From NCBI GenBank assembly GCA_905250025.1, contig CAJNOJ010000330.1:1-64000 (forward strand): a stretch of DNA of 64,000 nt, given 5' to 3'. This stretch comes from Adineta ricciae. Taxonomy: Eukaryota > Rotifera > Eurotatoria > Adinetida > Adinetidae. Under the pieces are notes generated by a model that saw nothing but the letters and a program-made list of their open reading frames with translations, was not told where the DNA came from and did no database searches. The position numbers were made by a program, and so were the translations under genes. Below, piece after piece: positions 43,578 through 54,082 of the stretch (position 1 is its first letter; every line of letters starts with the position of its first letter).

Positions 43578-45380
43578 TCAGATTTCTTTGATATATTTAC
43601 TCGGTATACCGAAATCATCTTTTAATAAACGAGTTACAAAGGAGATTTGATTGCCTTGTGCCATCACCACACGGCCCGTGCGTTTACTTTCATCTGCTTC
43701 GTTGATCACAGCACTAACAGATGCACCTTGTCTAATTCGTTTGCATAACTCATTCAAATCTATTTGATAAACATCCAAATGACGAATAAAAGTTTGCCGT
43801 TTACGATTTCGATCGATACATTCGAGTTCAATCGGTTGAATATGGCCATTCATACGTATCGGCTGTTCGAGATGACTGAATAATAATTCCGTACAAGGTG
43901 TCATGGCGTCGAAAACAGCTGTATTCAATTCATTCCATCCGATTAGTTTAGTTGACGGATCGAGTTTTTTGAAAATTCGAGCAAGAACAGCATCTAATTT
44001 GACTTGTTTGTCTTCATTTAGACTATTTCGTATGACGTATGATCGAGCAGCTTGACGAATCTCATCAGATCGAAGATAATGTGTTGATGTCGAACAGCCT
44101 AACAATTCATTAACACGAGAATTGCTTTTCCATAACTCAGTGACTGTTGGAAATGTATATTTAACAATCGGATGTTCGGCTTCCGTTGCTGCTGCAGTAG
44201 CATTGGAGGCTTTCGCTAGATATGCTTTTAGCCATGCAGGTGTACGAAAATGATCTAATTGTTCATTTTTAGTTAGATTAAATGATATGATTGCAAGTAC
44301 ACCGGGTTTAGTTTCTTCGAGCGATATTAGATTATGAATCTGTTGTTGATGTTGAAGAAACTTGCCGAACTTCTTGTGCGAGCTTAATTTTAAATCAAGT
44401 GTTAAGCCGGGAACACAATCTTGCATGACAGTGTAGAAATGTGAGGCTAAGAGAGGTAATTCGTAGGATTTCGCCTTACGTTGACATAAGTAAAAGAAAA
44501 TGGCATCAAGGATTTCATCCATAGATTCCGGATGATCACAACATTCTTCGGGTATTGATGCTAAAATATATTTAAAAAAATTTGTTATTTATACTGTCGG
44601 ACAAAGCGTTGTTATCAGCAAACCTGTTGTGGCTTCGTCGTTTATATTCAAAGCACCAATGTCAGCAGATGCTTCAGCAATGGTTGTAGTAGTAGCAGCA
44701 GCTGCTGCTGTTTGTTCGTCTGTAATCGTCTCCACTGCTTCTTGATCAGTTACGAACAGGATTCTCGATTCCTTTTCATAAGGCACCTCACTACGTGGTC
44801 CAAAGTTCCATAGAGCATCTTGATAGAGATGTATCAGCGCAATACCACGTCCTTTCATACCACTCATGTACATGTCTTCTCCATCCATTGTTGTTTGGCC
44901 AATACCGATCGGATATCGATTATCGTCCAAACAAATCGCACATAGATCATCTCGTTTAATGTGTCGAAATGTGTATAATGTTATACCACCAGGTGGTAAA
45001 ATCAATCCGGGCAACATAAGATCAGCACCGTTCATTAATTTACTAAAAACATGTTTGTGTGTATGGAATTTTAATGATAACAAATCCGGATATTTCCATA
45101 GGAGGTAAACAGTAGGAAGAATGCGTTCTTTTTTATTTTCAATGTCTTCGACTACAAAGAACCAAGGTGTCTTATTTGTCGAATAGACAAAAATGTCATC
45201 GCCAGTGCTCAATAGTAGTTTACACGATGTAAAATCTTCACCTTTGCCCAACGGAATAATCAGTGAAAGAATATCATCAGGAATTGACGGGAAAGTTTGC
45301 TGAAATTGTTGTCGAAGCTTTTTTCGATCTGATGATTTTACTTGAGTATTTCCTTTCGATTTAAAATCTTTACGAAACAT
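43578..45380 (-). CDS. EIF2D: Eukaryotic translation initiation factor 2D (ligatin)
   Basis: Two-exon gene of about 585 residues, the family's usual size. eIF2D delivers tRNA to the ribosomal P site without GTP and recycles 40S subunits. Exon 1 (from 45380) begins MFRKDFKSKGNTQVKSSDRK, matching MFAKAFRVKSNTAIKGSDRR in human. It then shows the N-terminal DUF1947/PUA unit: PTVYLLWKYPDLL, LMNGADLMLPGLILPPGG, DDLCAICLDDNRYPIGIG and GMKGRGIALIHLYQD. An intron of about 65 nt (44560-44624) joins ATTG to ASIPEECCDHPES. Exon 2 carries the winged-helix/SWIB-like part (KFGKFLQHQQQ; YVIRNSLNEDKQVKLDAVLA) and the C-terminal SUI1 domain (RQTFIRHLDVYQIDLNEL; QGNQISFVTRLLKDDFGIP; KYIKEI). A CCAAT box lies at 45519-45523, about 140 bp upstream of the ATG and close to the end of SMAP. 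Confidence 0.95.
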
Positions 45381-45543
45381 TATCTAGAACAACAGGAGTT
45401 TACAATTAACATAGCCGAAGATACGTGTAAATCCAATTATCACTTATGAGCCATCTACATGCCTAAAGGTGCTTCGAACGACTTGTTTTGCCTTATGTGA
45501 CTTTTATTCATCAACTGGCCAATGGTACATTCATATTCTAATG

Positions 45544-47391
45544 CTACCAGATAGGAAACAAAATCATGACTTGACAGTCTTTGTTTGCATTACGAAAACA
45601 ACATTGAGATACAACAATAACAACAACAGCTAACAATTTTCTATATGATTCCAAAAACAGTTTTATTGCCAGAGAGAATCCGAAGCTGCAGACATGTATT
45701 CTGTTATAGGACGTATCGGTATGTTGGACATTGATGAGTTTGCTTTTGTATTCGTGAATGCCATCAACTAGAATCGAGAAAAATGAGAATGCTGCATCTG
45801 CAGAAAAAATCGGAGTTACTTGATTGCTTGCGAATGTTGATGCATGCATACTCGATGGATTCTGGTGATTAATGTCTATATGTAGCGGAAATCGTTGCTG
45901 AAAGAGAATATAGAAATTATCGTGGTGTGAAGATACAAATCATCAATTTACATGAACCGGTGGTCCGATATGACCAGCGTGTTGGTACAGATTGGCAGTA
46001 ATAGAAACGGATTTTTGCGGTGGAATGAATTGGGAATGTTGTGTGGGTGTTGGGTAAGCAAAAATTGAAGATGAAACTAAAGTAAAAACAGCGTATAGCG
46101 GAATAATTTATTCTCTCTCTCTCAGCCTTCAGCTACAAATGTATGGAAGAGTATCATACCAGTTGGATGTTGATTCGTTGATGGTGGTATTATAATAGTT
46201 GACTGAGATTTGTTGAAGAGTGCCATGATTTTCTCATTACTCATTACTCCATCATTTGTTACAACGCAATCATTCAAAGGAGCAAATGCGCTTTCTAAAT
46301 CTTTATCAATACTATGGTTCTGTGCGTGAACTTCGTTCTTATTTTCGGAGGTTGAGATGAATAGTTGTTGTAGTGGATCTAATAAACCAGATGCAATTGT
46401 ACTGCTTACCGAAATCACCGATGGTTCATCTGAATGAAGGAAGAATCCATAGAGAATAGCCTGATATTGAAATATTATTCGTTCACACCTAAATTTAACA
46501 AATCTTCAGTTTTGTTTTCGATAGTTGGAGTTTGCGCGAAAGAAGGCGTTGACGACTGTTCGGACTGCCGTATAGGATTATTGCTAACATTTGGCATCGT
46601 ACATGGTTCAGTTTTTCTTGTCAATTTCTCTTTCTAAAATAGTAATCTTTCAAGTAGCTTCATATGTCAAATTGACTAACCGGTGCCGGTTCCGAGATTG
46701 TTTCGACTCTTTGTTGGCTTGTTTCAGATTCGATCAACTAGAAAATGTTCCCAAATTAAACAGACCAAATACAAAGTCGATTGACAACAATCACAAAACG
46801 ACAACAGCACAACTAGGCACCGTGATTTCCGGTGGAATCCATTCTTTGGCAATCCATTTACGTTTTTCGTATTTCGATCGTATGAACGTTTCCAATGTTC
46901 TTAAAACAAAAAGTTAGATATTCACTTCTCTTCATCAAGTATTCATCACACACGAATCCGATTGTGGTCGACGAAATCCATCGGGTAAATTCGCTTCATA
47001 AACAGCACGCGCCCGGCTATTACCCATGACTTGCATTGACTATAATAGAAAAAAGAAGTATTACATTTTCTTCACGAGAAATTTTTCATACTGCGATCTG
47101 TTCACTGGTCCACGAGTCTAAATTGACTGATTTTACTTTTGATATATGCACGCCTAAATTCCGATGAAATCCCGCGCATCGAATACAAATAAACACACCA
47201 ATATTCCAACTAGCCCATCTTGGACCTTAAACGAACCGTAGGACATTAAAATTACGAAAGTCTGTAGGTATATTACTTTTTGTGTCACAGTCAACACAGT
47301 ACTTGTTATCTTCCTCTCTGAGCATATGTGCAAGTATGATTTGATATTTCTCTTGCATCTTCGACTTTTCACGGTCCAAACGGAACGTCAT
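45544..47391 (-). CDS. SMAP1: SMAP-type ArfGAP (stromal membrane-associated protein)
   Basis: GTPase-activating protein for Arf, active at clathrin-coated membranes. The start is [18 protein letters not shown] at 47391. The ArfGAP zinc finger is complete across a roughly 55-nt intron: [18 protein letters not shown], then [18 protein letters not shown] with the catalytic Arg in HRNLG, then [17 protein letters not shown]. The next exon, [20 protein letters not shown] followed by RRPQSD, matches the SMAP-specific linker. Then comes [15 protein letters not shown]. The low-complexity C-terminal half includes [12 protein letters not shown], similar to the KDSILALFG-like clathrin-interaction region of SMAP. 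The exon structure in the last third (45544-46120), and so the exact C-terminus, is uncertain. SMAP1 and SMAP2 cannot be told apart here. Confidence 0.85.
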
Positions 47392-50009
47392 GATGATAAT
47401 TTCGGCTGGAAATTCACAGGAATGTATATATTAAATTACATATTACCTACAAATGAGGAAAGAAAGTCATAATGAATTTTTATTGGATCATACGCAAATA
47501 CCAATCAGATTCACTATAGAAAATATGTCACTCATTGTTTTTCCTATTCCATCAAAAGAATAACTAAGACCATTTTTCTAACAAACTTATTGTTTTCACA
47601 ATCTACAACAGGAAATAAGTCGGCATCTTTCAAAGATTCTCGACGACCGAACTCTATCTCATAATTTCTAACGAGAATAACTTGTTACAGGAAAGCAAGC
47701 AACACATGATCCAACAGTACTCTAATATTGATAATTGTCAGTAAAGAAATTCTTGTCATCTATGACCTCACGTCATACTCACACACCTTCGCTCCCTCTC
47801 TATATGAAAGTCGGAATCGAAACTTATGGACATAAAAAAAGCATGATGTACTTCATCAATAATACTAATATTCAACAATGACAGCTTCGAAGGACACAAA
47901 GATAATTATCTCTAACGTGTGCTAATACTAATAAAGAGAACATTCTTGCTCTGGTTTCATCTGCATCCATTTCTTTTTTGTGTCTGTGAAAGATCTCTTG
48001 GATCTTGCTATCTCAGTTAGAATCTGGAAGTCTGTTTAATCAACTTTCAATGCAAATGAAAACAAACTCATATACTTGCTGTTTGTTTATTTAAGTAAAA
48101 TGATACGAAAATGAAAAAGGAACCGATGAGAAATAATGAGTCGCTCTCTCTCTCTCCTGCTCGAAAAAAGAAACTAACAGTTAAATTGAATTACTTGTCC
48201 GAGGAAGTTTCTCTTTTCCCGAATGAATACGAATACAGTTTTGCATCTCCGATCATAATCAAGTGTTTAATCATAAGTTCAAGTCATATTATCGATCATC
48301 TTGTCGACTAATGTATGGTCTTTCTAACTTGTTACATCAATCTACAAGGTAAAAATTGTTTTTCTTACTCCTGGTGATCAGCGCATTTTCAGCAGCGCAT
48401 AAATCACATTTGTTAATTGCTAACTGTCTACATGCTACACTTCTATATATCGATAATAATACTCAAGCTTGTACTCAACAGTTGCCTAAATGTCGAGCTC
48501 TCTCTTCTTTCATGTCTCTCTGTCTTTTTCCCTATTGTTCTGGTCTACCGTAGGATATCATAGCCAACTTATACAGACACACATATGGATATATCTATGA
48601 TAGTTCAGAGTCTGTGTATTAGATCAGCAAACACTTATGTTATAAATAAGAGTTTCTTCCCCGAAGACATTCAATTGGAAACAGATTTTTTGTTGAAACA
48701 AAACGAATAAATCTGGTTGGAATTTCGACGAACAACCTGATTGTATACTTTGCTTGGTGTATTTTCTCAAGATTTGATTAGTTAATTATATCCTATATAT
48801 TCTTATCAGATGTCTCTTCTTTATTATCGAAGTTTTAACGAGATAGTTGACGTCGTTCGTCAGCGTGTCACAGTGAGGTAAGTCGAATGTGCACCGAATA
48901 TTTCTCTTTCGATTGGCGCAAAAAAAGAAATTTCATATAGAGTCAGAAACATTTCTCGAATTAAGTCAAGGATGTCGTCAGCTCCAAAAGGTCACTGTAG
49001 TTCGCAATGTTTTTCGATTATGCGATAATTTCTGATTACATTCCAACGCTCTTGCAAGTAAAGGAAAATGTAACATTTCGAGGGGAAAAATCTCTCTCAT
49101 TAATTCGACATCGAAGAATTTATTTCTTATCAGATCTATGCTAGAAGACAGTGACATTAGTAGTAGTTTATATTGTCTTTGAAAAAGAGTGGTACTGAAG
49201 TGTATATATCGATTAGTTGAGAAAACAAATTGTATATGACATTCTTTTCGAATGTCGACTTATCTTTCCTAACAATCAGTTCTCTTCTCTCATGTGAAAA
49301 CAAAACGACAAATTGACGCTGAAACTATACATTTAGCCGATTCGATTGTCCATATCCGAGCTGTTGTAATTCGAAAGGAATATGTTAATAAAAAACGAGT
49401 GTTTTTCATTTGTTTCTCTACGCAGTTAATCACATTCTTGATCTGAGCGAATTGCTATATTTATTCAAGCATTTTCTTATGTCTCAGGAGAAATTTTAAG
49501 CTGATCTTGCCTATCTGTCTCTTTCTGATGAGGCTTATTAATCGCTGTACATTCTCTTGAGTAAACCAATGATTTCCTATGCATGCCAGTCGATCAAGTG
49601 GAATGGCATTACAAGAAACGGCTCATTGAATGCCCAAGCAACAAAAAAAGGAAAAAAGAAACAGAATATCTAATATATGTATATATACTTAGTGATAGAT
49701 AAATGCCTATGTCATTATTTTCTGATCAGAAACAAGTGTATTCGAATAAGTAGAATTCCCTATTGAAATCGACGAAATGAAACCGACGGAATCATCCAAG
49801 GTAGATGTTTTTCATTATTTAGTACTGATCATCGACATTAGAAATTGATGTTGATGATCTATTTAAGGTCGTTTATCTCTTTTCCTTCTCTGACCGATTA
49901 CGTGAAATTCATAACCCGAGGAAACAAACAAAGACTTATGTGCTAATATGTATTGAATAATCAATACAAATAGAAAATTAGGTTTTGATTAGGAAACAAC
50001 GCCTCGCGA
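47392..50009. other. 2.6 kb gene-free divergent region
   Basis: Lies between the starts of SMAP (minus) and the K2P channel (plus). All open frames here are short and carry no recognised motif. A CTCTCTCTCTC run lies at about 48145-48157. AT-rich, with no obvious tandem array, tRNA or transposon end that I can see. This is the longest uninterrupted stretch without a gene in the window. Confidence 0.5.
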
Positions 50010-50042
50010 ATGTTTGCTTTCCTCGCATTTTCTCCGTTGACG

Positions 50043-52146
50043 ATGTCCGAAATCAAAAGTAAAAAGAATGGAAAGCATGTTCAGTTTGCTGAGGACAAAC
50101 TTGAACATTGTTATCAATCGTTGGTTTTTGAGGACGAAAACGATCTTACCTTCCATATTCCTGGTATCTATGATAATGTTTGGATTCCGATAACCAATGA
50201 ATATATCTTGTGAGTATGTTTGGTAAAAAAAAAGAAAGATTGATAAAGAAAATCAGATCATTTATTGTTCTAAAACATATGTAAAACATCTCATCTAATG
50301 CCGATGAGAAGATTAATGACATACGTATGTGAAAATAGATTTCATCGAGTGATTTGTGAGCAAGAGATGCATTTCTACTGAGGAGAAACATATCGACGCG
50401 TCATTATTATCCTTTCGAGAACTAAATCGATTGTTGCACAGTGAACTTATTCGTCATGTTCTATTTTCATTTGGTCAGGAATCAACGACGAAATGAGCTG
50501 CTTCATCAGCAGCATAAGCCAGGTGCGGACCAACAACCAACGAACGCTAGTCTTCAATCTCAACGTATGGCAAAGTGTAAAAACTGTTGTAAATCTTTGA
50601 CAACCTTTATCTTCTCACGTGTTGGCCTTTGTTTACTTGTTGTGGCATACGCATTTGGCGGAGGAGTCGTCTTTCAATTTCTCGAAGGTCCACATGAAGG
50701 TGCAGTGACCGAAGTTGTTCAACGACGTTTACACATTACTGTCGAGAAACTGTTCAATACCAGCGAACATGCGAAAGTTCTCTATCAAGCTAATTGGACA
50801 TCGATGGCACGACGAATTCTAGAAGACTATCAACAAGAACTTGTTCGACAAACGAAACGAGGATATCAAGGCGAACGAGTGGATGACGATGGAAATAGTG
50901 CCAAACAGTGGAATTTTGCCGGTGCCATTCTTTATGCTATTACTGTCATCACAACTATCGGTCAGTATCTATTCGAAATTGTTCATTTCGAAAAATACTC
51001 TTTATCTTGTCTATTATTCTAGGCTATGGACATATCACTTGGTAAGCAGAAGAAATTTTAGACTGTACAGTGTCGACGATGAGTCTTGATAGTTTCTTAA
51101 TCATAAGGATAGATAACCATTCTTGTCAATATCAAAAGATAGTTTATGATTTCATTCAAGACCAGCATGTGTTATGAAAATGATATTCAAAAGCGAAGTA
51201 TTCGATCGTAACCGAATAGACCAGTATAAGTCGTTTATAAATAAACAACAAGACTTGTACCTTGATCGTTGAAGAGCAAACAATATCTAGAAAATCTCAA
51301 CCATCGGCCTTCGTGATCATTGTTTATATTACACCAACCTTGAGCAAAATACTCTTGGTTACAACAATATTTCCATCGATTCTCCACATATGTAGATCAC
51401 TCAATCAAATAACAGATTTTCTTTTTTTATTTTTAGTAAAACGTCTTATGGCAAAATCGTGACTATGATCTATGCAATATTCGGTATTCCTCTCATGTTA
51501 TTATGCTTAGCTAATATCGGTTCGACCATGGCGGATGCATTTCGCTTTATTTATTGCCATGTTTGTTGTTCGTATTGTAATATGGTGAAAAAACGTCGTA
51601 ATCTTCGAGCTTTACAATCCGTGGAATTATCACACAATCCACCTTCAACGTCAGCAACATCCGAATCTCTTCCAGGTTTATCCACGAATGCTACTGAAAC
51701 GCCACCATCGACCAATGTGGTGGAATTCGTTGATAATTTCAATATGGATTATCGGAAAACTACTATACCAATTAGTGTTACACTCTCCCTACTATCGTCA
51801 TATTTAATTCTCGGAGCTATACTCTTTAGTGAATGGGAAGGATGGAGATTTTTAGATGGTGCTTATTTTTGTTTTGTCACATTAGCTACAATTGGCTTAG
51901 GTTCGTTGAATGACATTAGGAAAAGCAAGTTTGACATTCTCGCTTGTTTGTTTAGGCGATTTAGTGCCAGGTAAATCGATAACATCCACACAGGTCGAAG
52001 GTAAACTAGTTATCTGTGCTCTCTACGTTCTGTTTGGTTTATCTTTAATGGCCATGTGTTTTAATCTCATGCAAGAAGAAGTTCGAGCGAAATTTCGACG
52101 ATTAGGAAATAAACTTGGCATTATCGATGATCCAAATTTTTGGTAA
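50043..52146 (+). CDS. Two-pore-domain potassium (K2P) channel
   Basis: Background K+ channel of the plasma membrane with four membrane segments and two pore loops. Exon 1 encodes a cytosolic N-terminus (MSEIKSKKNGKHVQFAEDKL...VWIPITNEYIL) and ends in GTGAGT. It joins in phase to exon 2 at 50479 (NQRRNELLHQQHKPG), which has TM1 GLCLLVVAYAFGGGVVFQFLEG and an extracellular cap with an N-glycosylation site (NTS). Pore loop 1 is split over three exons: ILYAITVITTIG, YGHIT, then (about 395-nt intron) KTSYGKIVTMIYAIFGIPL. A cytosolic loop (SYCNMVKKRRNLR, Ser/Thr-rich) follows, then TM3, pore loop 2 FCFVTLATIGLGDLVPG and TM4 LYVLFGLSLMAMCFNLMQEE. The protein ends GIIDDPNFW. The two filters are GYG and GLG; GLG in pore 2 is seen in TWIK-type channels. 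An in-frame ATG at 50010 is an alternative start. Confidence 0.92.
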
Positions 52147-52622
52147 TTATTGAAGTCTTCTTCCTTTCTTTCTCTCTTTCTTTGTGTTCATAATTAATCA
52201 CTGTCTTTTCATTGTTGTTGTTATTACCTTATTTTGTATTGTGAATGTCTGAAACACAACAGAATAAATATCTTCATGTAGTTTATTTGGTAAATCTCAC
52301 ACGCAAAAGTTCATTCGAATCCAGCCAGTACAAAACATATAGTGTTCATCTGAATTGCCCTTCACGTAATAATCTCTCTAATAAAAATAACTCGTATTCC
52401 AATAGGCGTATTGTCTTTTACATGTAATAAAATATGTAGTTTTCAATGAAACAACATTGGCGCTGACATGCAAGAATAACGAATAAGAATATAAGATGCG
52501 TGACATGGTGAATAGCGATGTTTAGTCATTAAGTTGTTTATTATTCTCTCATGTTACTTTGTTTGACAAGATGTTGATGTCTTTTCCTTGCATAGTGAGA
52601 TATTCTTCTGAGTAAAACTAAC
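52147..52622. other. Intergenic region K2P / GPCR
   Basis: About 475 bp with the K2P 3' UTR (CT-rich stretch after the stop, AATAAA-like motif near 52427) and the upstream region of the intronless GPCR. No gene seen. Confidence 0.5.
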
Positions 52623-53639
52623 ATGACGAATCACACTCATATCGTTGCCTTCGAAAACTCGGAAATTTCCTGGCCACGTTCGCTTCGCTTTTGGCTTTTG
52701 TTAATCTTCGATATTCCATCAATCATCTGCTCACTATTTGTCCTTTACCATTTACTATTCAATAAACACTCGCGTTATGCTCTTCATAATCACACTGTTA
52801 TACTTTTACTGATCATCGCACTTTGCTTTCAATTAACTGATATTCCATGGTACCTAGATTTCATTCTACAAGGTTCAGTTCGACCAAAACTACCCATTCG
52901 TTGTCTCCTATGGTGGTTGGTCGATTTGGGGTTCTATAACACAGCTGCGCTGATTCTTAGTTGGACATCTATTGAACGACACATTCTCGTCTTTCACGAT
53001 CGATGGATTTCAACACGAAATAAGCGATTCTTTGTTCATTATCTTCCTCTATGTCTGCTCTCATTATATTCAACGATTTATTATACTTTTGTTATATTTT
53101 TTCCTCCATGTCAACACAATTACACTTATACGTTACCTGTGTGTGCTGCTTCACCATGCCATCTCTTCCATCCCCTGCTAGGTTTATGGGAAATGGGTGT
53201 GCACGGATGTTTAACAACGATCATCGTCGCAGTTTTTAGTTTGACGCTGCTAATTCGTGTAATACGTCATAAACATCGACGTCATCGAATGTTTCATTGG
53301 AAACAGTACCGAAAAATGATTATTCAACTATTATCGATTTCTGCACTTTATCTACTATTGAATTTCCCCATTATGATTCTATCAGTCGCACATCTGTGCG
53401 GTTTACCTGCTGACATTGGCGTTCAAGCTCAACAGATAACGTTTTTTCTCACTTATTGGGTCATGTTTCTTTTACCTTTCGTGACTTTATCTTCATTACC
53501 AAGTTTACGAAAGAAAATCTATATGTTCGTTCTTCTTAAACGGCAACGTCGAAGTACGGTTACCATAACCATGCGGCGAATGATCAGTTTAGACAAAAAT
53601 GCTTTGACGGACTGTACATATAACAAGTCATGCTCATGA
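52623..53639 (+). CDS. Orphan rhodopsin-like 7TM receptor, intronless
   Basis: A 338-residue membrane protein in a single exon. The N-terminus is short with an N-glycosylation site (NHT). Seven hydrophobic segments can be counted: RFWLLLIFDIPSIICSLFVLY; HTVILLLIIALCFQLTDIPW; LLWWLVDLGFYNTAALILSW; YLPLCLLSLYSTIYYTFVIF; GCLTTIIVAVFSLTLLIRVI; MIIQLLSISALYLLLNFPIM; FFLTYWVMFLLPFVTLSSLP. Class A signs: WTSIERHILVFH after TM3, in place of DRY (ERH), and a Cys at the start of TM3 (RCLLWW) that can pair with the Cys-rich loop 2 (PVCAASPCHLFHP). The NPxxY motif of TM7 is degenerate (LPFVTLSSLPS). Basic loops (RHKHRRHR) and tail follow the positive-inside rule. Ligand unknown. The type resembles large lineage-specific receptor sets in rotifers. 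A poly(A) signal AATAAA lies just after the stop (near 53654). Confidence 0.8.
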   Translation: MTNHTHIVAFENSEISWPRSLRFWLLLIFDIPSIICSLFVLYHLLFNKHSRYALHNHTVILLLIIALCFQLTDIPWYLDFILQGSVRPKLPIRCLLWWLVDLGFYNTAALILSWTSIERHILVFHDRWISTRNKRFFVHYLPLCLLSLYSTIYYTFVIFFPPCQHNYTYTLPVCAASPCHLFHPLLGLWEMGVHGCLTTIIVAVFSLTLLIRVIRHKHRRHRMFHWKQYRKMIIQLLSISALYLLLNFPIMILSVAHLCGLPADIGVQAQQITFFLTYWVMFLLPFVTLSSLPSLRKKIYMFVLLKRQRRSTVTITMRRMISLDKNALTDCTYNKSCS

Positions 53640-53724
53640 ACGACTTCGTTTTTAATAAAATTTCGCTGACACAGTCATACTCATTGATGAGTCTAACATT
53701 TTGACATTGATCATGTGCCATAGC

Positions 53725-53857
53725 GGGGGGGGGGGGGGGGGGCTTGCATGCCCTTCGGATTTCACGGACGAAAGAAAGAAAGAATTTTTTTATNNNNNNN
53801 NNNGCGGGGGGTCGCGAGCGGGGGGGGCGGGGGGGGGGGGGGGGGGGGGGGGGGGGG
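53725..53857. repeat. Poly-G tracts flanking a 10-N gap
   Basis: An 18-G run at 53725-53742, then about 50 bases, N10 at 53794-53803, then GC-rich sequence and a 29-G run at 53829-53857. The ~50 bases after each G run resemble each other: both start CTTGCA, share GATTT.ACG, a GAAAGAA-like stretch and a run of T. The gap may be an unresolved G-rich tandem repeat or two allele ends put side by side. Open frames here are meaningless. Confidence 0.85.
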
Positions 53858-54082
53858 AGCTTGCAGTCATCTGCGATTTAACGACAGAATGAAGAAAAGA
53901 ACTTTTTTAATCTGGTAAACAGTAAAATCAAATTATTTTTTGGTTCGAATCTTGTTTTAGTTGGCTTCATCGCAACGCGAAACAAAAGCTTTTTTTGTTA
54001 TTGAATCTATAGTTGCATCAATAATCGATAGCATAGAGCAAACGAAACAAATAAATCGAATGTATATGTAGTTCTCTTCACA

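Noticed and set aside
53701..53892. Gly-rich open frame across the N gap
   Set aside because: Produced by poly-G runs and Ns.
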